Shown here: positions 24,199 to 32,329 of the stretch, one piece after another
Layout: each line of letters begins with the position of its first letter
How positions within the stretch are numbered: the stretch's first letter is position 1
Source: an uncultured Christensenellaceae bacterium
Lineage (GTDB): Bacteria; Bacillota; Clostridia; Christensenellales; Borkfalkiaceae
DNA length: 64,000 nt
Assembly (NCBI GenBank): GCA_910587005.1
Contig: CAJULB010000001.1
Span: 248,001-312,000 of the forward strand
Direction of reading: 5' to 3'
Translations under genes and position numbers: made by a program
The notes under the pieces: model-generated
Database searches by the model: none
Seen by the model: the letters and a program-made list of their open reading frames with translations, nothing else
Told to the model about the DNA's origin: nothing

Positions 24199-25635
24199 TT
24201 AAACTATATATTTATCGTCCAGCGCGGGAGCGTCGTCCATCTCGCGTTTCTGCGCCTCGTAACCCTTTTTACCGAGGAGCGCGAACGTAGCCTTTTTGCC
24301 GTTTTCAACCCCGGGCTGATTGAACGTATTGATATTGAGTAGCGCGCCTGTGTATGCGGTCTGCAATTCGAGAAGGAACATCAGCTGACCGAGCGTAAAC
24401 GCGTTTACTTCGGGCATATTTATGGTGTAATTGCATCTGCCAGCCTTCATAAGCGCGTATGCGGTGGCTTTGTTTTCCGCCTGAATAAGCTCCTGCATGG
24501 TGTGTCCGCCGAGGAAGCCGACATCGGGAATGTCCTCGCAACCGTGAGCTATGGGCATTTCACAGCCGTATTTTTCCACTGAAATAAATGTTATAACCTT
24601 ATCGAAAGGTCCTTCGATATAAAGCTGAACCTGCGAGTGCTGGTCGGTTACGCCGAGAGATTTTACGGGGGTTGTGCCCGCGTTTACGGTATTGCCCGCG
24701 TAGTCAACAGCCTTGCCCAGGCTTTCCGCCCAAAGCTGGCAGTACCAGTCTGCCATAAGCTTTAAGTTGTCGGAATAGGGCATTAAAACGTTGATATTTT
24801 TGCCCTGCTGCATAGAAATATATTGAAGAACCGCACACGCAAGCGCGGGGTTTTTTGCAACGTTGGGTTTAGAGCAAAGGCTGTCCATATAAGCCGCGCC
24901 CGCAAGCATACCTTTAATATCTATGCCGAGCACCGCCGCGGGAAGCAGTCCTACGGGGCAAAGCTCGGAAAATCTTCCGCCGACGCCGTCGGGAAGAACG
25001 TATTTTTTGAACTTTCCGCCGAATTTATCGTCGATTTTCATAAGGTTTCCGCGCGAAGCGTCTGTTGTGAAAATCATATTGTCGGGAAGGTTCACGCCCG
25101 CCTTTTCAAGCAAGTCGGCAACGATTAAAAACTGCGCCATTGTTTCGCTTGTCGCGCCCGACTTGGAAATAACGTTAAAGCACGTTTCCCTGGGGTCGAT
25201 AACGTCCAAAAGCGCCGCCATTCTTACGGGGTCAACGTTGTCTTCGACGTAGAATTTAGGTCCGCCGCGCTTTTTGGGTGAAAGCTCGTTATAATGCAGA
25301 TGCTTTAACGCATTGAACGCCATAATGGGGCCGAGCGCGCTTCCGCCTATACCCAAAACAACGAAGTTTTTAAACTTTTTTCTTACAACCTTTGCCGTAG
25401 CGATAATATCGTTGACGATAGCGTCCTGATTGTAAGGAAGCTCCGTCCAGCCCATAAACAAATCGTCGCGGCCGCGGTTTTCGGCAACATAGTTAAACGC
25501 TTCCTCCGCCTTGCCCTTGACAGCGCGAAGGTCGGCGTCGCTTATGCCTTTATCGCCCAGCGACTTTGTCATCATATAGTTGTAGTCTACGGTGACGCGC
25601 ATATTCTGACGCCACTCTTTGGTTTTATATCCCAT
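24199..25635 (-). CDS. pgi: Glucose-6-phosphate isomerase
   Basis: Interconverts glucose 6-phosphate and fructose 6-phosphate in glycolysis. The 478-residue protein shows the SIS-domain motifs FVVLGIGGSALGP near residue 94, the sugar-phosphate binding VISKSGATSETMAQF near 155, DGVGGRFSELCPVG near 220 (the PGI signature 1 with catalytic Arg), and EQ-like catalytic residues in the second half. GGAGGAATTT precedes ATG at 25635, so the long N-terminus is used. It has its own promoter and terminator and is monocistronic. Confidence 0.96.
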   Translation of the reverse strand: MGYKTKEWRQNMRVTVDYNYMMTKSLGDKGISDADLRAVKGKAEEAFNYVAENRGRDDLFMGWTELPYNQDAIVNDIIATAKVVRKKFKNFVVLGIGGSALGPIMAFNALKHLHYNELSPKKRGGPKFYVEDNVDPVRMAALLDVIDPRETCFNVISKSGATSETMAQFLIVADLLEKAGVNLPDNMIFTTDASRGNLMKIDDKFGGKFKKYVLPDGVGGRFSELCPVGLLPAAVLGIDIKGMLAGAAYMDSLCSKPNVAKNPALACAVLQYISMQQGKNINVLMPYSDNLKLMADWYCQLWAESLGKAVDYAGNTVNAGTTPVKSLGVTDQHSQVQLYIEGPFDKVITFISVEKYGCEMPIAHGCEDIPDVGFLGGHTMQELIQAENKATAYALMKAGRCNYTINMPEVNAFTLGQLMFLLELQTAYTGALLNINTFNQPGVENGKKATFALLGKKGYEAQKREMDDAPALDDKYIV

Positions 25636-25679
25636 AAATTCCTCCGAATTAAGATTTTTGAAAAATTTAACCGATATTT

Positions 25680-25708
25680 ATTATACTCTTGTTTGTCAGT
25701 TTAGTCAA
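25680..25708 (-). promoter_or_regulatory. Promoter of pgi
   Basis: Minus strand TTGACT (25703-25708), 17-nt spacer, TATAAT (25680-25685); 45 nt ahead of the start codon. Confidence 0.85.
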
Positions 25709-25772
25709 TAGCGGGCTATAAAATTCCGCAAAATTCCGCGCAAATAATTTTAGCGCAATTTTATGCAAACGC

Positions 25773-25802
25773 TTGCTAAAACTTTTGTTTAAATGTTATA
25801 AT
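25773..25802 (+). promoter_or_regulatory. Promoter of the helicase gene, probably leaderless
   Basis: TTGCTA at 25773-25778, 18-nt spacer, extended -10 TGTTATAAT ending at 25802. Only 6 nt separate the -10 from ATG, so transcription should begin at or next to the start codon. Confidence 0.7.
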
Positions 25803-25808
25803 TTTTCT

Positions 25809-27023
25809 ATGGCTTTGGACTTGACTGCGGGGCAGATTCTCGCGGACAAATTAATAGAGGACTGGTTTCTGCACTCCACCCGACAGACGTTTGTGCTTGC
25901 TGGGTACGCCGGCACGGGCAAAACCACTCTTTTAAAGCACGCCGTGTGCGAAACGCTGAAACTCGTTCCTGAAGAAAGCGTTGCGTTTGTTACCCCCACG
26001 GGCAAGGCGGCAACGGTGCTGATACGTTCGGGTATTCCCGCTACCACACTGCACAAGCTGATTTACCAGTCCATTGTCGAAGAACAGCAAATTGATTTGA
26101 ACGGCAAAAAAATTACCGTTGAAAAACTGAGTTTCAAGCGGCGCGAAAGCATAGATAAAAGCATTAAGCTTATTGTTTTGGACGAGGCTTCGATGGTTTC
26201 GGACGAAACGCTTTACGATTTGACGGAATTCGGCGTTAAAATACTTTTATGCGGCGACAACGCCCAGCTGCCGCCCGTTGAGGGCTTTAACGGATTTTTG
26301 CAGACGCCCGACTACACATTAAAAACAATAGTGCGCCAACAGCGCGGCAATCCGATTATACAGCTTTCCGAAATGGCGCGCGAGGGCAAATATATTCCCT
26401 ACGGCAACTACGGCGCAAACGTTTTGGTTATGAATAAGCGTGTATTCAAGGGCGAACAGCGCAAGCGGGCGCTTTTGAAAGCCGACCAGATTATTTGCGG
26501 AATTAACAAGACGCGCGCGCAGATTAACGACGAAGTGCGCAAATATCTGGGCTTTGACGAGCTTCCGCGAAGCGGTGAAAAACTTATCTGCACGCAAAAC
26601 AACTGGGAAACGTATATCGATAGCGAGATGCGCTTTAATATGGTCAACGGAATTATAGGAACGGCTTTCGACCCCTTTTACGACATAGAAAAATCGATAG
26701 GCTTTATACAGTTCAAGCCTGATTTTTTGGACGGGCTTTGTCCCGAGGCGCTCCCCTTTGATACGGGAATATTCACCGACGGATTTTACCGCTACAAGCG
26801 CGGGGATTATTTCGAACGGTTTGACGAAAACGGCGAGCCTGTGGGCGCATTTACTCTGAACCGCTTTGAGTTCGGTTACTGCATATCCTGCCACAAGGCG
26901 CAGGGAAGCGAGTTTTGGAACGCGCTTGTGTTCGACGAGAGCTACGCTTTCAAAGAGGACAAAAACCGCTGGCTTTATACGGCTATAACGCGTGCGAAAA
27001 ACAAACTGATTTTAATAAGGTAA
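25809..27023 (+). CDS. RecD/Dda-like superfamily 1B DNA helicase
   Basis: A 404-residue ATP-dependent helicase. Walker A is GYAGTGKTTLLKH (residues 33-45), the Q-motif region precedes it, PTGKAA follows near 73, Walker B is LIVLDEASMVSDE near 125, then GDNAQLPPVEG near 155 and VRQQRGNPIIQLS near 180. The C-terminal UvrD_C_2-type part has ISCHKAQGSEF near 360 and the last motif YTAITRAKNKLIL. It lacks the N-terminal extension of RecD2, resembling phage Dda and stand-alone Bacillota AAA_30 helicases. No ribosome site: the -10 box is 6 nt before ATG. Confidence 0.88.
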   Translation: MALDLTAGQILADKLIEDWFLHSTRQTFVLAGYAGTGKTTLLKHAVCETLKLVPEESVAFVTPTGKAATVLIRSGIPATTLHKLIYQSIVEEQQIDLNGKKITVEKLSFKRRESIDKSIKLIVLDEASMVSDETLYDLTEFGVKILLCGDNAQLPPVEGFNGFLQTPDYTLKTIVRQQRGNPIIQLSEMAREGKYIPYGNYGANVLVMNKRVFKGEQRKRALLKADQIICGINKTRAQINDEVRKYLGFDELPRSGEKLICTQNNWETYIDSEMRFNMVNGIIGTAFDPFYDIEKSIGFIQFKPDFLDGLCPEALPFDTGIFTDGFYRYKRGDYFERFDENGEPVGAFTLNRFEFGYCISCHKAQGSEFWNALVFDESYAFKEDKNRWLYTAITRAKNKLILIR

Positions 27024-27043
27024 ATTAATGTAAATATAAATTT

Positions 27044-27073
27044 CGGGGCGCAGACAGTTTTGTCTGCGCCCCG
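27044..27073. terminator. Hairpin between convergent helicase and DeoC-like genes
   Basis: A 13-bp perfect stem CGGGGCGCAGACA / TGTCTGCGCCCCG with GTTT loop. T runs on either side are short, so it may act as a two-way terminator or as a 3' stabiliser. Confidence 0.65.
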
Positions 27074-27108
27074 CAACATGTTCACACCGCAACACGTTCT
27101 CTAAAAAA

Positions 27109-27960
27109 TCAAATTTCCATTTCGGCGGCGGCAAGTATAGTGCGCGCAACGTCGGCGGCGTTTTTACTGCCTATTACGCTTGCGCCCATATCAATCGCGC
27201 CCGACATTTCCATAACGGTTGCCGCACCCTCCGCTTTAATGGTACATTTATCCTTTACCGCCGTTTTTATATCCGCAAAAATTTCGGTACTGCTTCCGCC
27301 CGACAGCGTATTTGAACGCGCTTTGACAGAGTTAACCCCGCACTCCGCCGCAAGCGCGCAAACGCGGATAATTTCCTTTCGCGTCAAAAGTGCGCACTCT
27401 GTGTCTATTCTAAGCGCGCTCTTTTTGCAAGCCGAATGCAGTTTTTTCAGCTCGCGTTTAACGTAAGAAAAATTACCGTCGCGGATATGCGCAACGGGTA
27501 CGGTAACTTCCACCTCGTCGGCGCCGTCTTTTATGGCGCGTTTAACGGCTTTAACCTTTATTGCTGTAACGTCGCTGCCGCTGGGGTGACCTATGCACGC
27601 AATAAGGCGGCATTTGCGCGTTTGCTGTGCGCCCAAAATTGCCGAGCAGGCTTTTACAAACGCGGGCATTACGCATACTCCGCCAAGCCCCAAAGCGCTC
27701 GCGTCGGCGCACGCTGATTTTAACGCGCTTAAACCGTTGGACGGGTCGCAGAGGTTGTATTCCAGCTTTTTCACCTGTGCGCGAGAGGCGTCAAGATTGA
27801 TTTTTCGGCGGAACTGCGCAAACATAAGCTTTTCGTTTTGGGAAAGCGTTTCAAACCCGCTTTCCTGCTGTACGGCGGGCGCGGATTGATTTGCGGGCTT
27901 TGTTGCGGGTTGGGTTGCGGAAGCCTGAACAACGGACGGTTTTCTTGTGGAAAATTGCAT
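27109..27960 (-). CDS. DeoC-family (deoxyribose-phosphate aldolase-like) protein with altered active site
   Basis: A 283-residue protein with an N-terminal low-complexity extension (about 55 residues rich in A, P, Q and T) and a TIM-barrel DeoC domain from about residue 70: LEYNLCDPSNGL, VCVMPAFVKAC, CRLIACIGHPSG, DGADEVEVTVPV, VNSVKARSNTLSGG. In standard DeoC the Schiff-base Lys lies in L-K-V-I-I-E; here the aligned segment is LRIDTE, Arg replacing Lys, and the proton-relay Asp of EIDMV reads Glu. The second Lys (VKARSN) is kept. So family membership is clear, but aldolase activity is doubtful. Confidence 0.8.
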   Translation of the reverse strand: MQFSTRKPSVVQASATQPATKPANQSAPAVQQESGFETLSQNEKLMFAQFRRKINLDASRAQVKKLEYNLCDPSNGLSALKSACADASALGLGGVCVMPAFVKACSAILGAQQTRKCRLIACIGHPSGSDVTAIKVKAVKRAIKDGADEVEVTVPVAHIRDGNFSYVKRELKKLHSACKKSALRIDTECALLTRKEIIRVCALAAECGVNSVKARSNTLSGGSSTEIFADIKTAVKDKCTIKAEGAATVMEMSGAIDMGASVIGSKNAADVARTILAAAEMEI

Positions 27961-28020
27961 TTTTTACCTTTTTAGCCATAAACCGTTATTTTATCTTAAA
28001 TTTTTGCGTGTGCTCTGTAA

Positions 28021-28026
28021 TAAAAT
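28021..28026 (+). promoter_or_regulatory. Candidate -10 box, 6 nt before the small membrane protein start
   Basis: TAAAAT at 28021-28026 followed by CAAGAT and ATG at 28033. No good -35 is visible, so this is weak on its own; it matches the spacing seen at 25797, 38460 and 58076. Confidence 0.4.
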
Positions 28027-28032
28027 CAAGAT

Positions 28033-28257
28033 ATGTTTATGGGAATTTTGTATTTGTTTTTGACCTTTTTATTCTGTTTTATTCTGGTGCACCTTATAAA
28101 ACTTGCGTACATAGGAATAAAATCGCTCAAAAAACCCGCCCCGACCGAAGAAAAAAAGCCCGCGCCAAAGCCCGAGCCCGTCTATTATATAGTAGAAAAG
28201 AAAAAAGCGCGGAAAGCAAATTATTCCGAGCCGAAAGAAATAAAATTCAAAAAATAA
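28033..28257 (+). CDS. Small single-pass membrane protein, function unknown
   Basis: A 74-residue protein: one transmembrane helix (residues 3-27), then a Pro/Lys/Glu-rich stretch (KKPAPTEEKKPAPKPEP), then a basic tail VYYIVEKKKARKANYSEPKEIKFK. The tail's YYIVEKK and YSEPKEIKF look conserved-type rather than random, and I recall similar small proteins in other Clostridia. It is monocistronic between divergent deoC-like and convergent rsfS, with a terminator at 28265. No Shine-Dalgarno site. Confidence 0.65.
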   Translation: MFMGILYLFLTFLFCFILVHLIKLAYIGIKSLKKPAPTEEKKPAPKPEPVYYIVEKKKARKANYSEPKEIKFKK

Positions 28258-28264
28258 GCGCATT

Positions 28265-28300
28265 ATAAAAGCCCTTGAAAGTTTTTTCAAAGGCTTTTAT
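28265..28300 (+). terminator. Terminator after the small membrane protein gene
   Basis: Imperfect stem ATAAAAGCC-C-TTGAAA / TTCAA-A-GGCTTTTAT followed by TATTTATTTTTTA. Confidence 0.75.
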
Positions 28301-28366
28301 TATTTATTTTTTATTACCTGCATTTCTTCCAAAATGCCGTAAGTGTTTTTAAAGTGTAAACAAATT

Positions 28367-28717
28367 TTAATCTTCGTAATGAACGAGGTTTTCGCCGTCC
28401 TCCCAAAGACGTTCGAGATTATAGAAATCGCGTTCCTCGTCGCCGAAAATGTGCACGATAACCTCGGCGTAGTCCAAAACCGCCCATCTGCCCTCGCGCA
28501 CGCCCTCGCTTCTGCGCGGAGTTAAACCGTACTCTTTTTTCAGCTTTTCTTCAAGGTTTTCGGCAAGCGCTTTAACCTGCGTTTTTGAAGAACCGCCCGC
28601 AACCACGAAATAGTCGCACAGGCTGGTTTTGTGCTCGACTTCGATATAGACTATGCCTTTCGCCTTTTTCTGCGAAAGAAAATCGCAAATTAATAATGTT
28701 TTTTCCTTACTGTTCAT
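28367..28717 (-). CDS. rsfS: Ribosomal silencing factor RsfS
   Basis: Binds ribosomal protein L14 on the large subunit and blocks subunit joining under poor nutrition. The 116-residue length, the segment VYIEVEHKTSLCDYFVVAGGSS (split here as VYIEVEHKTS and CDYFVVAGGSS), the EGVREGRWAVLDY motif near 85 and VIVHIF near 97 are diagnostic. AAGGAG precedes the start. It lies just after the nadD-yqeK fusion, the standard order in Bacillota. Confidence 0.95.
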   Translation of the reverse strand: MNSKEKTLLICDFLSQKKAKGIVYIEVEHKTSLCDYFVVAGGSSKTQVKALAENLEEKLKKEYGLTPRRSEGVREGRWAVLDYAEVIVHIFGDEERDFYNLERLWEDGENLVHYED

Positions 28718-28762
28718 AAAACTCCTTGTTTACAAATAATTAAATGTCACCGATTATAACTT

Positions 28763-28797
28763 AGGGATTTCTCGACTTCGCTTGAAATGACGCAATC
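28763..28797. repeat. Short REP-like fragment
   Basis: GGGATTTCTCGACTTCGCTTG followed by AAATGACGCAATC matches part of the repeat at 40910-40970 (GGGATTTCTCGGCTACGCTCG). It lies between rsfS and nadD-yqeK. Confidence 0.55.
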
Positions 28798-28815
28798 AAC
28801 CCCAAAACAACGGAA

Positions 28816-29940
28816 CTAATTCCCCTTCAAATATTCGTATGCGCGGCGGGTGAGCGGATAAATCTCGCCGCCGAGCGACTGCAATCTGTTCAACTGCCGT
28901 TCAAGCGCGACTTTAAGACATTCGTCAATATCTTTTCTGAAAATTTCACGCAGTTCTTCCACGCCGTTATAATCTCTGCCCTCTTCCAAAAGGTCGGATA
29001 AAAATATCAGCTTATCAAGTCCGCTCATATTTTCGCGCCCGCTGGTATGATAGCGGATTGCGTTTAAAACAGCCTCGTCCTTAACCCCGAAGGTATGCTC
29101 TGCAACGTACGCTCCGCTGAACTGGTGCACAACGGGCGGAGGCACGTTTTCGGGGCATTTAAAGCCTTTAAGCTCGGGCGCGTCGGCGCCGAGATATTTT
29201 GCGCAATCGTGTAAAACCGCGGCATATATGGCGTCTATTTCGCAAACGCGCACTCTGCGGCTGTTTTCCGCCGCCGTTACGACAACGCCCACGGTATGCC
29301 GCCAGCGTTCTTCCGTAAGGTACTTTTTTACACCCGCAAGCTCGGGCAAATAGTACAGTTTACCCCCGACTATGTGCCGTTTAACGCCGTTTGAAACATA
29401 GCGCGAAATATCCTCGCCTATCGCGGCAAGCGCCCTTACGCGGGTAGAGCTGACCGCCCTGCCGACGTATCCGAAAGTAACGATTTCCTTTTTGAAGCGC
29501 GATTGAAACTTCTTTAATTCCGACTTTAAAACCGCGGTATCCTCGCGGGCGCAAACGGCAAGCGTTACGCACTTCAAAATTTCTTCCGGCTCGCGCCAGC
29601 CGTAAAAGCCCTGCAAGGAGTCTGCGCCGATAATAAAATACAGCTCGTCCCCGGGATAAAGCTTTTTGAAATGGCGGCATGTAACGTAGGAATAGCTTAC
29701 TCCGCCGCGCTTCAACTCGTAGTCGGAAACCTCTACACCGTCATAGCCAGAAAAAGCGATTCGGCACATTTCAAGCCTGTCCCTGCCCCTTGCCGACATA
29801 TCACCGTTTTTGTGCGGAGAAATGTATGTCGGCATAACTATAAGCCTGTCAAGGTTAAGACTTTGCTTTGCCGCAAGCGCGATATTTACGTGTTCTTTGT
29901 GGACGGGATTGAACGCCCCGCCGTAAATGCCTGTTTTCAT
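28816..29940 (-). CDS. nadD: Nicotinate-nucleotide adenylyltransferase fused to YqeK HD-domain hydrolase
   Basis: A 374-residue two-domain protein. Residues 1-190 are NadD, which makes nicotinate adenine dinucleotide in NAD synthesis: GIYGGAFNPVHKEH at the start, YFIIGADSLQGFYGW near 100 and SSTRVRALAAIG near 165. Residues 205-374 are a YqeK-type HD phosphohydrolase (RWRHTVGV and LHDCAKYLG carry the metal ligands; later YHTSGRENMS). YqeK proteins split diadenosine tetraphosphate symmetrically. In many Bacillota the two are adjacent genes; here they are one chain. Start at 29940, 36 bp from the divergent gene at 29977. Confidence 0.92.
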   Translation of the reverse strand: MKTGIYGGAFNPVHKEHVNIALAAKQSLNLDRLIVMPTYISPHKNGDMSARGRDRLEMCRIAFSGYDGVEVSDYELKRGGVSYSYVTCRHFKKLYPGDELYFIIGADSLQGFYGWREPEEILKCVTLAVCAREDTAVLKSELKKFQSRFKKEIVTFGYVGRAVSSTRVRALAAIGEDISRYVSNGVKRHIVGGKLYYLPELAGVKKYLTEERWRHTVGVVVTAAENSRRVRVCEIDAIYAAVLHDCAKYLGADAPELKGFKCPENVPPPVVHQFSGAYVAEHTFGVKDEAVLNAIRYHTSGRENMSGLDKLIFLSDLLEEGRDYNGVEELREIFRKDIDECLKVALERQLNRLQSLGGEIYPLTRRAYEYLKGN

Positions 29941-29976
29941 AGTATAAAATCAATAAATACGGTCAAAAAACCAAGT

Positions 29977-30714
29977 ATGAAAAGAATTAATTTTCCCCTT
30001 GTTGCCGATACGGTATTTTCGGGAATATGCGCGTTTTTACTGTTTTTTACCGCTTTAAGATACTACACCAAAAACGTTATTATTGCGCTTGCGTTCGGAA
30101 TTTGCGCGTGCGTGCTGTTCGGCGCGCTGGCTTTTTTGTACATAAGCAGAAAACAGAATAAAACGCTGTTGTTATCCCGCGACGAAAAGGCGAAAAAACT
30201 ACTTGCCCTGCACCTTTCGCTGTCCTCCGACGATTACGTAAAAAATCTGTTCAAAAAGTGCTTTGACGACGCTAAAATCCGCGGTAAACGGCTGATATGC
30301 GGGGGGCAAACGTACTTTTTCGACTTTAAAATGCAACCGCTTTCCGAAGACGATATAGCCTCGGTCATAAAGTATAAAACCGGGAGTGAAAAGATTATTT
30401 TCTGCGTAAAAACTTCACCCGAGGCGGCGGCGCTGTGCGAAAACTTCCTTATAAAAATCAAGGGAATAGACGAAGTTTACGCAATTTTGAAGGAAAAAGA
30501 CCTTCTGCCCGAAAAATACGTTTACGAGGGCGCAAAAAAAATAAGCTTTTTCAAGCGCGTAAAATCGCGGTTTTCACGCAGGATATGCGCGCCGCTGTTC
30601 TGGTCGGGGCTGTCGCTTATGGCTTTAAGCTATTTTACGTTTTTCCCCATATACTATATTGTGAGCGGGGGAATAATGCTTATACTATCCGCCGCCGCTT
30701 TGGTTATAAATTAG
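29977..30714 (+). CDS. Membrane protein with central cytoplasmic domain, function unknown
   Basis: A 245-residue protein with two N-terminal helices (residues 8-30 and 35-55), a soluble middle part (about 65-190) and two C-terminal helices (about 205-240). The middle part alternates strands and helices (KRLICGGQTYFFDF, EKIIFCVKTSP, CENFLIKIKGIDEVYAIL) and could be a small restriction-endonuclease-like fold, but I see no clear catalytic motif. It runs against its neighbours inside the obg-yhbY-nadD block: 36 bp from nadD, and its stop overlaps that of yhbY by 4 nt. Confidence 0.75.
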   Translation: MKRINFPLVADTVFSGICAFLLFFTALRYYTKNVIIALAFGICACVLFGALAFLYISRKQNKTLLLSRDEKAKKLLALHLSLSSDDYVKNLFKKCFDDAKIRGKRLICGGQTYFFDFKMQPLSEDDIASVIKYKTGSEKIIFCVKTSPEAAALCENFLIKIKGIDEVYAILKEKDLLPEKYVYEGAKKISFFKRVKSRFSRRICAPLFWSGLSLMALSYFTFFPIYYIVSGGIMLILSAAALVIN

Positions 30715-31007
30715 TTAATTTCGATATGCTCGATATCGGTGCGCTTTGAACGGCGGTATAGCACGGCTTTTCTGCCTATAACTATAACGCACTCGGCGGA
30801 AAGTCTTTCGGCAAGCTCTCTGCCGATGTCTTTCGGGCTTCCGTCCGCGTTTTCAAGAATGTTTATTTTGATAAGCTCGCGCTTTTCAAGACAGTCGGAA
30901 AAGCCCGCAAGCATATTTTCGCCTATGCCCTCCTTGCCCACCTGTCCTATCGGCGACAGGTTAGCGGCAAGGCTTTTTAATTTACTGCGTTGTTTAGAAG
31001 TTAACAT
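30711..31007 (-). CDS. yhbY: YhbY / CRM-domain RNA-binding protein
   Basis: A 98-residue CRS1-YhbY domain protein that associates with pre-50S ribosomes. It opens MLTSKQRSKLKSLAANL, has the GQVGKEGIGENML loop with the family's GKxG pattern, a basic LEKRELIKINILEN strand, and ends with VIGRKAVLYRRSKR. AAAGGAT precedes the start. Directly downstream of obg, as in most Bacillota; its stop overlaps the stop of the convergent membrane protein gene. Confidence 0.92.
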   Translation of the reverse strand: MLTSKQRSKLKSLAANLSPIGQVGKEGIGENMLAGFSDCLEKRELIKINILENADGSPKDIGRELAERLSAECVIVIGRKAVLYRRSKRTDIEHIEIN

Positions 31008-31044
31008 TTTTTATCCTTTATAAGATTTGTGCGAAACGGTTTTT

Positions 31045-32325
31045 TTACGGTATATATTCGAATTCCACGTCGCCTATAGAAATGGTATCGTTTTCCTTTA
31101 TACCCATTTCTTTAAGCTTGGAAATAACTCCCTTTTCGCGCAAAATTTTCTGAAAATACGCCATGGAATCGGGGTCGTTCAAAACTACGTTGCGGCACAG
31201 CATATCCACAAGCGCGCCGACGATAACGTAAACCTCTCCGTCCATATAAATCTCGAAGCCCAAATCACCGCTTTTACGGTAGGTGAAAGCTTCGTCGCTT
31301 TCAACACGGCTCACGGGCGGCAGCTGCTGCAATTTATCGAATACTGCCGCAACAAGCTTTTCGGTACCCTCGCCCGAAACCGCGGTAATGGGGAAAATTT
31401 TGTATCTTCTGCAATACTTCTTTTTAAAAGCCTTAACGTTTTCTTCCGCGCCGTAAACGTCGCACTTGTTAAGCGCGATAACCTGCGGAAGCTTTGCAAG
31501 CTTTTTGGAATATACCTTTAATTCGGCGTTGATTTTTTTAAAATCTTCAACGGGGTCGCGCCCTTCCGTTCCCGAAGCGTCTATAACGTGCACAAGCATA
31601 CGCGTGCGCTCGATATGCCTTAAAAAGTCATGACCCAGCCCCGCGCCTTCCGCCGCGCCCTCGATTAAACCGGGGATATCCGCCGCAACGAAAGAATTAT
31701 CGTAATATTTTACAACTCCCAAATTAGGCGAAAGCGTTGTAAAATGATAGTTTGCTATTTTGGGCTTAGCCGCCGAAATTTTCGAAAGCAAAGTAGATTT
31801 GCCAACGTTCGGAAAGCCTATCAGCCCCACGTCCGCAATTACTTTAAGTTCAAGCTGTAAAACGTGCGGTTCGGTCTTTTCGCCTTTCTGCGCGAAGTTG
31901 GGCGCGTGCCTGCGCGAGGTGGTAAAACGGACGTTGCCCTTGCCCCCTCGCCCGCCTTCGGCAATCAGCTTTTTTTCTCCGTCGGCGAACATATCCGCAA
32001 TAACCGCGCCCGTTTCTAAGTCCTTTACGACCGTGCCGAGGGGCACCTTGATTATTACGTCGTCGCCGCCGCGCCCGAAGCACTTATTAGTTCCGCCGCG
32101 TTCGCCGTTGCCCGCAACATACTTGGAAACGTATCTGAAAGACAGCAAATCGTTCACATTTTTATCGGCAACTATAAATACATTGCCGCCGTTTCCTCCG
32201 TCGCCTCCGTCGGGACCGCACGCGGGCTTGCCCTTATAGGACTTGAATGAATTCATTCCATCCCCGCCGTCGCCCGATTTAATTGTAATTTTTACCTTGT
32301 CGGTAAACATATTTCCGTTAGCCAT
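31045..32325 (-). CDS. obgE: GTPase Obg (CgtA)
   Basis: Essential ribosome-assembly GTPase. The 426-residue protein has the glycine-rich Obg domain (residues 1-160; KSGDGGDGMNSFKS, CGPDGGDGGNGGNVF), the G domain (GFPNVGKSTLL near 170, DIPGLIEGAAEGAGLG near 215, NKCD near 285) and the C-terminal OCT domain from about 340 to the end (FEIYMDGEVYVIVG, GDVEFEYIP). It starts 4 nt after the rho stop without a clear ribosome site, so it is probably co-translated. Confidence 0.97.
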   Translation of the reverse strand: MANGNMFTDKVKITIKSGDGGDGMNSFKSYKGKPACGPDGGDGGNGGNVFIVADKNVNDLLSFRYVSKYVAGNGERGGTNKCFGRGGDDVIIKVPLGTVVKDLETGAVIADMFADGEKKLIAEGGRGGKGNVRFTTSRRHAPNFAQKGEKTEPHVLQLELKVIADVGLIGFPNVGKSTLLSKISAAKPKIANYHFTTLSPNLGVVKYYDNSFVAADIPGLIEGAAEGAGLGHDFLRHIERTRMLVHVIDASGTEGRDPVEDFKKINAELKVYSKKLAKLPQVIALNKCDVYGAEENVKAFKKKYCRRYKIFPITAVSGEGTEKLVAAVFDKLQQLPPVSRVESDEAFTYRKSGDLGFEIYMDGEVYVIVGALVDMLCRNVVLNDPDSMAYFQKILREKGVISKLKEMGIKENDTISIGDVEFEYIP

Positions 32326-32329
32326 AAAT

